Source: Phellopilus nigrolimitatus | Lineage: Eukaryota > Basidiomycota > Agaricomycetes > Hymenochaetales > Hymenochaetaceae | DNA: 18,285 bases | Assembly: GCA_021029095.1 (NCBI GenBank) | Contig: JAJOHG010000465.1 | Coordinates: 1 to 18,285 of the forward strand | Direction: 5' to 3' | Shown: one piece after another, positions 1 through 9,653 of the stretch | Layout: every line of letters begins with the position of its first letter | How positions within the stretch are numbered: position 1 is the first letter of the stretch | Program-made: the position numbers and the translations under genes | Notes under the pieces: model-generated | What the model was told of the DNA's origin: nothing | Database searches by the model: none | The model's input: the letters and a program-made list of their open reading frames with translations, nothing else

Positions 1-1
1 T

Positions 2-1131
2 TTGGGCACTTGCAAGGGCCATAAACGAGGCGTTTGGACTGTCAGATTCGGGAAAACGGAAAGAGTTCTTGCTACTGGCAGCGGAGATAAGAGTATCAAA
101 TTATGGAGTTTGGATGATTTCTCATGCGTAAAGGTTAGCATCTCATTTGCAGACTGATATAATCCTCTCTGATACTTACCTCAATCATCTAAAGACTCTC
201 GAAGGGCACACGAACTCGGTGCTTCAAATCGACTTTCTGAATCAAGACTTACAGGTGGCAAGTACCGCCTCGGATGGCCTTTTAAAATTGTGGAATGTTC
301 GAACAGAGGAATGTATCGCGACTATGGATAACCACGAGGACAAAGTGAGTAGTCGACTCTTTGAGGTCTTTGCACGCATCGACAATTACCGCTACGTAGG
401 TGTGGGCTTTGGCCTTAAGCACGAATGAGTCAACTATAGTAACTGGAGCTGCCGACTCCACAGTCACATTTTGGGGAGATTGTACGAAGGAGAAGGAACA
501 TGAGCGGCAGGCTGATCGCGAGAAGACGGTACTAAGGTACGAAACAGGGGATTCATGCACTGTCCAGGCCTAAACCGACTTTTAAACCAGAGAGCAAGAT
601 TACGTGAACTATATCTCCATGAAAGATTATCGAAATGCGATTTCATTAGCGCTTGCGATGGATCAACCCGGGCGTCTTCTTTCCTTATTCAAAACAATCA
701 TCTCTGATCCAAATGTTGATGCCGAAGACTCTGGTGGTGCTAGCCAGCCTGTAATCTATGCTGTTTTGCGCAGACTCTCGCCCGTGGAGCTGGCTACGCT
801 TCTGCGGCACACCAGAGATTGGAATGCGAACGCCAGAACCAGCACCGTAGCTCAAACTCTCTTGAATGTGCTTTTCAAACTGCGGACTGTTGAAGACATT
901 GCAGATGCATTCGAAGCGAACGAAGCATTTTTGCCCATCAAGAACTCAACAGCTGCGCTGGGCGGCCAGCTTTCTCTCAATGAGTTGGTACAGACGTTGA
1001 TCCCATATACAGAGCGTCATCTTGCACGTCTAGACCGTCTCGTTCAGGATAGTTATATTTTAGACTACGTGCTTGGGGAAATGGACGGAGGGCTAATCGC
1101 AGACGATGATGGTATGGAAGTAGATCTTTGA
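2..1131 (+). CDS. UTP13: Utp13 (TBL3-like) U3 snoRNP / SSU processome WD40 protein, 3' part
   Basis: This is the C-terminal 319 residues of a WD40 protein of the 90S pre-ribosome (UTP-B complex), needed in the nucleolus for 18S rRNA processing. The 5' part lies outside the window. Exons are 2-133, 195-344, 400-536 and 591-1131, all joined in frame. Visible WD repeats are GHKRGVWTVRF...KLWSLDD, GHTNSVLQIDF...KLWNVRTE and a last one ending AADSTVTFWGD. The third exon must start at 400 (VWALALS), because that restores the final WD repeat. After a charged linker (KEKEHERQADREK) comes the Utp13-specific all-helical C-terminal domain, beginning YVNYISMKDYRNAISLAL and running to the end, with an acidic tail (DDDGMEVDL). 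The WD40 plus Utp13 domain order separates it from generic WD proteins. Identification is by motif recognition, not by a search. Confidence 0.93.
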
Positions 1132-1253
1132 TATGCGATAGATTTACTGGCTTGAAAAGTAATGTAAGACACATTTTAATTATACTTTTATTTTAGCACG
1201 TACTTGTAGTGGACTTGGCTGAACATGTTGTTCAGATACTTTACTTCTTACAG
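1132..1253 (+). other. 3' flank of UTP13, no gene
   Basis: AT-rich non-coding sequence between the UTP13 stop and the left edge of the palindromic repeat. It presumably holds the 3' UTR. I see no clear poly(A) signal of AATAAA type. Confidence 0.5.
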
Positions 1254-1684
1254 CTCTTTGCATAATCGCGGGTCAAATTGAAATGAAATAAGTTCAAAAT
1301 ATAATCCGGACTTGGCGAAATTTCAACGTGCATTTGATGGGGACAATCCAACAAGTTGGTAATACATGTGTAATTTCGTATCTACTCGACAGAAAAGTAT
1401 TATGGGACATATTCAGAGATTTGATTAAATAATATAACAGACAATAAATGCGCCGTTCATAGCCAATTCCAAAATACATGAAAGGTTAATGATTGAAAAT
1501 CTTCAATTATTTATGACGGTCGCTATCGGACAAAAAACATTGGACTTGAGGATTTTGGACTTTGACTTGGGAAATTCATCGATGATCATCGATGATCATC
1601 GATGATCACTAGTGATCACTGGTGAAAACCAAGTCCAACAGCTATTCATCGATGAACGGAGACTTGGAATTCACTAGTCATCAA
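1254..1684. repeat. GATC-rich palindromic repeat, left copy (5' portion)
   Basis: This is one copy of a dispersed repeat whose other copy sits at 6640-7150 in opposite orientation. Matching landmarks in the two copies, reading inward, are: a CTCT(T/G)TGCATA...CGGGTCA-ATTGAAAT end; a GACGGTCG(C/T)TA..GGACA block (about 1513-1532 here, about 7038-7060 complemented there); an array of ATGATCATCG and CACTAGTGATCA palindromes (1576-1624); then GGTGAAAACCAAGTC and AGCTATTCATCGATGA. This copy carries about 190 bp (about 1310-1505) that the other lacks. The copy continues beyond the inserted MITE at 2262-2403 and beyond the fold-back element from 2924. No coding sequence was found. Confidence 0.75.
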
Positions 1685-1686
1685 TA

Positions 1687-2259
1687 GAGTGTTTTCAAAG
1701 CTGATGGAAAATGCTTTTGCTAGTGGAAAATGACACGATCGCTGATGGAAACTTTAATTCTAAGTTCACTCGGCATGCCTTCGGCACATCATGTGTAAAC
1801 GCACACTTCGGTTGTAGCCGCTGTGACCTCACTGTGACTGATGAAGCTCTGACTTCTTGCCTAACAAAGTCCGCCTACAGATTGATCGACATGGACATCC
1901 GAAAAAGAGAACATACTCTTGAACCTGTCTATTATTCTTTTTTACTCTATGGCAGCTTGAGATTGGGGAAAGTCAGATTGCATTCTGCCAACAGAATGTT
2001 TTTTGTATTGCAAATTAAGTCGAGTTTCGGGTATGAAAGACAGAATTATCTACGGTGCTGAGACTCTATTTCCTTTTCAGGATGTCCATGTCGATCAACA
2101 TCATTTTCTACACCCACCAGCCTCGTCACGTCTCCGGCACTCTTGATGCCGAGAGACTTCGGCAATTTCGGTTGCCTGCCGCTCGCTTAGAGCTAATGGA
2201 AAACGTAAGTTGCATTTGTGTAATATAAAACGCATTTTCCATCAGCTTTGAAAACACTC
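1687..2259. mobile_element. TA-flanked MITE / non-autonomous Tc1-mariner-like element
   Basis: The element is 573 bp, bounded by perfect 28-bp terminal inverted repeats (1687-1714 and 2232-2259; they begin GAGTGTTTTC). TA lies immediately outside on both sides (1685-1686 and 2260-2261), as expected for a Tc1/mariner-superfamily target duplication. Subterminal copies of GCTRRTGGAAAA occur at 1700, 1719, 1741 and 2192, with inverted matches in the right TIR, like transposase-binding subterminal repeats. No transposase motifs are visible, so it cannot be autonomous. It sits inside the older palindromic repeat, so it inserted later. The superfamily call is inferred from TIRs and TA only. Confidence 0.78.
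2082..2228 (+). other. Short coding-like stretch inside the MITE
   Basis: An ATG-started frame of 48 codons follows a good acceptor-like tract (TTTCCTTTTCAG, ending 2080) and contains a strong donor-like GTAAGT at 2205. It could therefore be an internal exon of about 2081-2204. Its translation (MSMSINIIFYTHQPRHVSGT...) matches no family I know. Upstream, a second open frame (about 1711-2061; VNAHFGCSRCDLTVTDEA) is also unrecognised. These could be captured gene fragments or chance. Expression is unsupported. Confidence 0.2.
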
Positions 2260-2261
2260 TA

Positions 2262-2403
2262 ATGATCATCAATGAAAAAAGTTATGTTTTCATTGATCAC
2301 TAGTGATCACTAGCGATTACTAATCATTGATGATCATTGATGATCATCAATGAGTAATGATTTCTAAAAGCCAAATCTCAATCATTGTTCATTTATGATC
2401 AAT
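2262..2403. repeat. Palindromic repeat, left copy (middle portion)
   Basis: This is the continuation of the GATC-rich repeat after the MITE, with ATGATCATCAATGA and TTGATCACTAGTGATCACTAG words. It is cut at its right end by the fold-back element. The stretch CATTGTTCATTTATGA (about 2383-2398) resembles CATTGCTCATTTATGA beside the right copy (about 6709-6724). Confidence 0.65.
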
Positions 2404-2920
2404 AGCCCCCTACAGTTCGAACCCGCATGTTGCCCGTCTCCAGCGGCTTATGCTTTTCAGGGTCTTCCGGCCTTTTCCGTTCCCACAGCTGCTGGAATTC
2501 CAATGATTTCTGGCGACGGCAACGTTCGGCAGATACACAACATGTGATTATCCGCTAGCTCTTTCAAGGTTTGTTTCCATTGGTTTGCATTTTTTGCATG
2601 TACATGTAGGGTCAAAATATACAGTCTCAAAGAAAATATAATCCTCCAGCTACATTCAAGTATGCTATAATGAAGAATTGGAGCACAATAACTTGCTATT
2701 GCGAGATATACTTTTTTTTTGGAGCCTTCGGAAGTTCGGGAACATGTCACAGACGTTCCTTTTGGTTCAAATCGAGCAGGTGTTACAGTAACTGCCGAAC
2801 GTTGCCGTCGCCAGAAATCATTGGAATTCCAGCAGCTGTGGGAACGGAAAAGGCCGGAAGACCCTGAAAAGCATAAGCCGCTGGAGACGGGCAACATGCG
2901 GGTTCGAACTGTAGGGGGCT
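2404..2920. mobile_element. Fold-back (long-TIR) element with perfect 129-bp arms
   Basis: Positions 2404-2532 are an exact reverse complement of 2792-2920, with about 259 bp of single-copy spacer between. The arms end AGCCCCCTACAGTTCGAACC. The outside flanks are AAT on both sides (2401-2403 and 2921-2923), a candidate 3-bp target duplication. Removing the element and one AAT rejoins ...TTATGATC-AAT-GAAAACGACTTG, which fits the palindromic repeat's own pattern, so this is a precise insertion. The spacer holds no recognisable protein. A 67-codon frame (2719-2922) runs from the spacer into the right arm (e.g. REHVTDVPFGSNRAGVTVT) and is unidentified. Transcription would give a 129-bp perfect hairpin. 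The superfamily is unknown. Confidence 0.8.
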
Positions 2921-2923
2921 AAT

Positions 2924-3291
2924 GAAAACGACTTGAAAGACCAGTTTTATTACAAATAACATCCTTTCCGACCAGACCCGATGTCCTTACGACACATCAT
3001 TTCGAAGCTGCAGTTGGTGGCACGTCATAGGGTAGATCCCGGAGCTCCATTCAAGCCACACTCTTGAACAATCCATTATCTAGTTTTCTTTTCCAAACAA
3101 ACATAAATTAGAGCACCCCCTCAACACGTTACTATGTCTTGATTACACTTTTTTGCACGCTAAGCCAACTCATAAATCATCCAAGAAGATTGAAATGCAT
3201 CCGCCGCATATACAACAAGCACTGGAAGTACAGGAAGGCAAAATACGTGTGATGCTAATTGGCAATAAAATGATAGCGAACAGAAGTGACA
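2924..3291. other. Gene-free stretch between repeats and the ZZ gene 3' end
   Basis: The first about 40 bp (GAAAACGACTTGAAAGACC) continue the palindromic repeat. The rest is ordinary sequence, probably the 3' UTR and flank of the minus-strand ZZ gene. I see no supported gene on either strand. Confidence 0.5.
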
Positions 3292-6200
3292 TTACGAGTA
3301 ATACACAGGATAGTTCAGCACCGGCGGGCTCCCTTCCAGATTATCCAGCTCTGCGACGATCCTGCGAAGCAACGAACGGTCAGGTAAAACGTGACACAGA
3401 GACATTTATTCTCGCCTGAAGATCTGCATATCCACCTAAAATAGAGTAAAGCGAGTTGTAATAATAAGAGACACAAAAACCTTAAGCACGAGAGCACAAA
3501 GTATTCACCGGCGCCTTGAATACATAGAAGAAATGGGTGCGATCGTGCGCGTGCGAATTCAAGTTTTCGCACACATCGCAGAGATCCTTCACGCAGTACA
3601 CACAACGGAACCACACGCCTTTGATGCGATCCATGCAGTGATCACACAGCGCCGCGTTGTGGTAGAGCGTCGCGAGATAAGCTGGAACAGCAGATGAAAC
3701 TGCGTCAGAAAAAGAGGACATGTTTTCCGGACACGGAAGGGCGTACGGACCTTTGGGATGAGAGGAGTTGAGTCGACCTGCTGGACCTGCGGGCTGCCTG
3801 TACCTAACATCCGCGAACAAACATTAGTTTACGAAACACGATATCTGAAGGAAATGCGATGGGGACGTACAGGATTGGCAGAATGGCGAATTGGGACTCA
3901 ATTGGACGGTCCACGGGCCGCGGTAGTTTAAAGAAAATATGCATTGGGTCGTGAAGGAGATACGATCGCTGCTCGCAGTTGGTGCACTGAACGGGAGCAG
4001 TGCGAAGAACAACTCCAGTCAAGCCCCGCATCATTCTGCAAATATCGGGAGAACGCACCAAGCTATACGACTGGGTCTTTGTCGCAGGGAACGTCGCACA
4101 TTGGAAGCGCACGCCGACGATGCTCTGATTGCACCCCTTGCACGCGATGCGGTGGTCGAGCGCCTTGCGGTCACAGCGGCTGCCGCGTGCATGTTTTGAG
4201 CCGGACCCAATGATGGTGACTGTGTCGGCCTCCCGAAGCGAGTCCGCGCGCACGCGTCCGCTGGGTGTGCGCTGTACGTACAACAAGTCACGGCCGGTCC
4301 ATAGCTGCCGCGCGCGTCTGCTCGCTGTCTGCACTTTGCTCGAATTTAAGGGGATGGGGATCTTCGGTAAGATGAGTTGGTCAGTTTGGTCAGAACTGTG
4401 TTTTTATCTGTCGAAGGGATTTACCTTGATCATAATGTGGGAGGTATTGTGACCACCATCATCAGCATCTAGGTTTCCAGGCAAGCCAGCAGCTTCGCAG
4501 TTCGAACATATATCCACCGACTCGCAAATTGCGCAATGGAAGCAAGCGCCTACTATGTCCATAAGACAACTGACAGATTTTGTCAGCCTTGCTTTAAAGA
4601 AAATTAGCAGCAAACTTACTGGGCACACTTAACATCTGGATGCGTTAGCGCTGTCTCAGTCCAGGATTGTCAATATTTCTTTCATTTAGAGATACGAATG
4701 GCTTACATTCGTCCCCGAGCCCGTCATCATTCAGGTTATTTGTCAGCTCCAGGTCAGGCTCGCTTCGAGAACGGAGTGGCCGGTCGGGAACATCGAGGAA
4801 AGCGTGTGAAGGATGGTTTTCGTGAACTTGGCTAGAAAAAAAGACAAGTTCAAGTACAGAGGGACATCATGATTGGCGGTGACACGGACCTGTAGCATGC
4901 GCGGCAGAGTACGAAGTTCTTGCACGATGCGCATTTGTAGCGCTGCGCTGTCAGAGAGGTGTTGCAGATCGTACACTCGCTTATGTTGTCTTGCTCTGCA
5001 TTATCCGGACTACTCAGCATCCGCTAATATTGAGATCAAAAAGAGACGAGTCACGCACCGACGTCTTTCCACCCCGATGCGCTCCAAAGCTTCTCGAGGT
5101 ACGCATGGCGGAAGTGGCCTTTCTGCCTCGGCGCCGCACGCCGCAGCTGGCTCAGCGTGCGCTGGTCCTCCGGCGAGGCGGAGGTCGGCTCGTCGGGCGC
5201 TGCTCCGCCCGCCAGCGCATGCAGCACGCCGGCCGTCTCAAAGCAGCCCGGGCACAGCTCGTACCCGCCGTCGCCCGCGACCGTCGACGACGACGACACG
5301 GACGACGCGGAGGGCGCGGAGGGTGCGGAGGGGAGCATGGGCAGCGGGCGTGGGCGCGCGGGAAACGGCTTACCGTTCGTGTGTGCGCGCGGCGGGTACG
5401 CGAGCGGGTCGAACATCGGCACGTCGGCGCGCGCCTTGCCCTTTCCGTCCGTATAGCCGTTCGCATGCCCGTTCGCCCCGGCGCTCGCACGCGAGCGTGG
5501 CGTGCGCTCCCCGCACGTCGAGCACACGTAGAAGAATGCGTCGAGCAGGACGCCGCACGCGGAGCAGTCCGTGCATGCGGGCGGCACGAGCTGCCGGACC
5601 TCGGGTGGGGTGTCCGCGGTGCGTGGAAGAGGGTCGGAGGTCAACGAGGACGCGGATTGGCGATTCGACGACGAGGAGGGGGAGGGGTAGTCGGACGAGC
5701 CAGACTTGGACTGGGCCTGAGAAGCAAGCCAGTGTAACTTCGGATCGCGCCAGTCCGCGACGCGGTGGCTGCCGTGCTCGCCGATGCTGACGTCGTCGTG
5801 AGCGGCTGACGCGGACGCGGCGGACGACGAGCTCCCAGAGGTGTATGTATAGTAATAGCGGCCGTTGTCCTACTGAAGTGCGAGGTCGCCGTCAAACGGG
5901 CTCTGCGAATCGAGATCGTCGCCGCTCAGCGCGAGCGAGGAGCCATCGGAGACGACAGACTCGGGCGTCATGATGCCGTTGATAGTGCGCAATGTCTGGT
6001 CGCGCAGCCATTGTGTATTTCGCTCGATGGACTTGGAGGATTCGACAACTTCAGCCGCTCGAAAACTGCAGAAGGATCCGCGGGGTACCGCTCTTTTTTC
6101 TACATGTTAGAACAGAACAAAACAAAGCAGAAAACGAAACAGAGATTTGGACACCAAGGACGTACCATCGAACGCGCTTGCATGAGACTCAGACTCCAAG

Positions 6201-6460
6201 CCGTACAAGGTGTGGAAGTCCTGCATTGTCGACCCGCTCCCGCCGTTCATGACTGTCTTCGTTTTTTGCACGAGTAACCTGGTGTCCCTCGAGCTAACAG
6301 TGACGCTATCATCCTCCGGCTCGGTGTGCGCCGCCGATCTGAACGAAAGAAACAGCGAAGAGCCGCTGCTATTGCAGTTCTTGTATTCGTCCAAGCTCAC
6401 GAGCGACGAGGTGTCGGACAAACTTAGGCTGTCGTAGTCGACGCATGCGCGTCCGGACAT
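3292..6460 (-). CDS. Multi-ZZ-type zinc finger protein, interrupted by an in-frame stop (likely pseudogene)
   Basis: Eleven exons read on the minus strand: 6460-6166, 6099-5059, 4995-4890, 4831-4707, 4650-4620, 4569-4425, 4361-4059, 3986-3871, 3803-3509, 3435-3416 and 3361-3292. They give 848 codons in one frame, but codon 175 (5872-5870) is TAG. The Ser- and Asp-rich N-terminus is followed by about five ZZ-like Cys modules: CTDCSACG...FYVCSTCG (split by a long low-complexity insert), CTICNTS..YKCASC...CRAC, HPDVKCAHC...CSNC, ACKGCNQ...LCTNCE with HDPMHIFFKLPRP, and LCDHCMDRI..RCVYC..LCDVCE ending VFKAPVD. The tail reads EGSPPVLNYPVYYS. ZZ domains mediate protein interactions; the role here is unknown. 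Oddities: in module 4 a Cys ligand is Phe (CATFP), the last intron has a GC donor, the 4362-4424 intron has an AAG acceptor, and no PB1 domain is seen at the N-terminus. The start at 6460 is a choice; the frame stays open to about 6700, into the repeat. Confidence 0.75.
5870..5872 (-). other. In-frame TAG stop in exon 2 of the ZZ gene
   Basis: The reading is ...GDLALQ-stop-DNGRYYYTYTSG..., with coding-like sequence in the same frame on both sides and no good intron that would remove it. CAG to TAG (C to T) would restore a Gln-Gln pair. It would truncate the protein to 174 residues, before any zinc module. A base-call error cannot be excluded. Confidence 0.75.
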
Positions 6461-6639
6461 GATGGACTGTGCAGACGAGACGGGGAGATTGTTTCGAAAC
6501 CTCAGGAGCTGGGTTGGACGAGAGCGTGGGAACGAGGGCGAGTGTCCGCCCGATATCGCGTAACAGGACGAAGCAGAATGTCGATCACAGTTTGCGGCTG
6601 TGTTACTACTAATTATTAAATTATAGTCTTTTTGTCGGA

Positions 6640-7150
6640 TGATCTCGGATTTGAGGCATTCACCACTCATCAGTGAATGGTGAACACCAGTCAAGTCCAT
6701 TCACCGATCATTGCTCATTTATGAGGCTTTTTATTAGACTTGAATAGATAGAATTTCATGGTTCATCAATGACTGGTGAACACTCAAGTCGAAGCACGAC
6801 GTTCATTGATGATCACTGATGAACAATGAACCCAAGTCCCCATTCATCAATGATCACTAGTGATCACTAGTGAACGATGAAAACCAAGTGCCCATTCATC
6901 GACGATCACTAGTGATCACTAGTGATCATCGATGAATAGCTCTTAGACTTGGTTTTCACCAGTGATCACCAGTGATCACTAGTGATCATCGATGATCATC
7001 GATGATCATCACTATCTCAAGTCTAAGTCCACTATTTTGTCCAGTAACGACCGTCAAAATTATTCTGACTTGGCTGGCAGAAGTTCAAATTATAATGTGA
7101 GCTCATTTCATTATATTTCAATCTGACCCGCAACTATCTATGCAGAGGGT
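6640..7150. repeat. GATC-rich palindromic repeat, right (inverted) copy
   Basis: This is the reverse-orientation partner of the repeat starting at 1254. It has dense palindromes: CACTAGTGATCACTAGTGA words at about 6855-6875 and 6906-6926, and ATGATCATCGATGATCATCG at about 6986-7010. CAAGTC-type motifs with the GGTGAAAACC partner frame the blocks. The outer end near 7095-7150 (complement of CTGCATA...GCGGGTCAGATTGAAAT) matches the left copy's 1254-1285. It starts about 180 bp upstream of the ZZ gene's ATG and stops about 65 bp short of the tRNA. Confidence 0.75.
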
Positions 7151-7202
7151 TATAAAATGACTACATACTCGTGCCGAAGAATAACCTGCTAGATAAATTG
7201 TC

Positions 7203-7207
7203 AAAAA
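7203..7207 (-). terminator. RNA polymerase III terminator of the tRNA-Met gene
   Basis: Five consecutive T on the minus strand, 7 nt after the tRNA 3' end. Confidence 0.7.
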
Positions 7208-7214
7208 GCCAATT

Positions 7215-7327
7215 TGCTCCGAGCAAGTTTCGAACTTGCGGCTTCAGGATGTCTCAGGTTCACTCCTCCAATTAGAGGATCAAACTTTCGTATGAGACCT
7301 GCACTCTACCAACTGAGTTATCGAAGC
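7215..7327 (-). tRNA. tRNA-Met (CAT), with intron
   Basis: On the minus strand a full cloverleaf folds. The acceptor GCTTCGA pairs with TCGGAGC (one G-T), the D-stem is ACTC/GAGT, the anticodon stem CAGGT/TCCTG has one mismatch, and the T-arm is GCAAG-TTCGAAA-CTTGC with discriminator A. The anticodon CAT is at 7292-7294. A 40-nt intron (7251-7290) lies one base 3' of the anticodon, the canonical position. Mature length is 73 nt without CCA, which is added later. An A-box-like segment and the GTTCGAAAC B-box region serve as internal Pol III promoter, and a T5 run at 7203-7207 (minus strand) is the terminator. It lacks A1-U72, so elongator Met is favoured over initiator. Confidence 0.93.
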
Positions 7328-7550
7328 AATTTTTGAAAGTGTAATCATTTATAATATAATGATTTGACACTGAGAAAAAGGACATCTGAGTCCAGCTAGG
7401 AAATCCTTGCATCCGCCAGAGAGAATTGCTATTCACATTGAATTGTAAATTACAACTCATATTAACACGATTACTGCTCGGGAACTAGTAAGATCTCGGC
7501 TCTTTCTAATTACCTCGGATCATACTTAATTTCAATATCGGCGGCCGATC
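7328..7550. promoter_or_regulatory. Intergenic region between divergent tRNA-Met and MetAP2
   Basis: This is 223 bp with no gene. It should hold the Pol II promoter and 5' UTR of the plus-strand MetAP2 gene. The tRNA's promoter is internal. I see no recognisable TATA box at a convincing position. Confidence 0.45.
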
Positions 7551-9428
<1,878 letters not shown>

Positions 9429-9653
9429 AGGTGTACACAACTATCGCATTCTTACTTGCTCTTGTATAACGTACAATTGTATTCGATGCTACATGCATTA
9501 CATTTTGGGATGTCTTTAGACATGTGCCGCGTGACGTCATTGACTCCTGTGCGTCTCTCGACTTGCATATGTTTTCCTCCCTCGCGTCCGCCTTACAAGC
9601 CCCTCAGGATAGCTCTGAGCCGCCCAAACCTCCCTCTTCATGAAATCCTCTCC
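9429..9653 (+). promoter_or_regulatory. Intergenic region before the hydrolase
   Basis: This is 225 bp between tandem genes, holding the MetAP2 3' UTR and the hydrolase promoter. The hydrolase frame is open upstream, and an in-frame ATG at 9510 could give a 48-residue longer N-terminus. I prefer the ATG at 9654. Confidence 0.4.

Noticed and set aside
1576..1624. CRISPR-like or telomere-like array
   Set aside because: The units are overlapping palindromes without spacers, in a fungal nuclear context, and they recur as parts of a dispersed element.
1711..2061. 116-residue open frame as a stand-alone gene
   Set aside because: It begins within the left TIR of the MITE, has no recognised domain and no clear promoter. 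I kept it only as a possible captured fragment.
2404..2440. tRNA-derived SINE end (GGTTCGAAC resembles a B-box)
   Set aside because: The flanking bases do not form a T-stem, there is no A-box at the right distance, and the perfect inverted arms fit a fold-back DNA element better.
2719..2922. 67-residue frame as a transposase gene of the fold-back element
   Set aside because: It has no catalytic motif, and half of it lies in the terminal arm, so it is probably chance.
3482..3484. TAA at 3482-3484 as the natural stop of the ZZ gene
   Set aside because: Splicing 3436-3508 (GTGAAT...TTTTAG) and the GC-AG intron after it gives a longer in-frame, family-like tail (VDMQIFR...EGSPPV). The unspliced ending TLCSRA is not family-like.
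4873..5790. Long plus-strand frames (305 and 248 residues) opposite the ZZ gene
   Set aside because: They are Arg-rich, low-complexity translations of the GC-rich antisense strand. The minus strand carries the zinc modules with proper introns.
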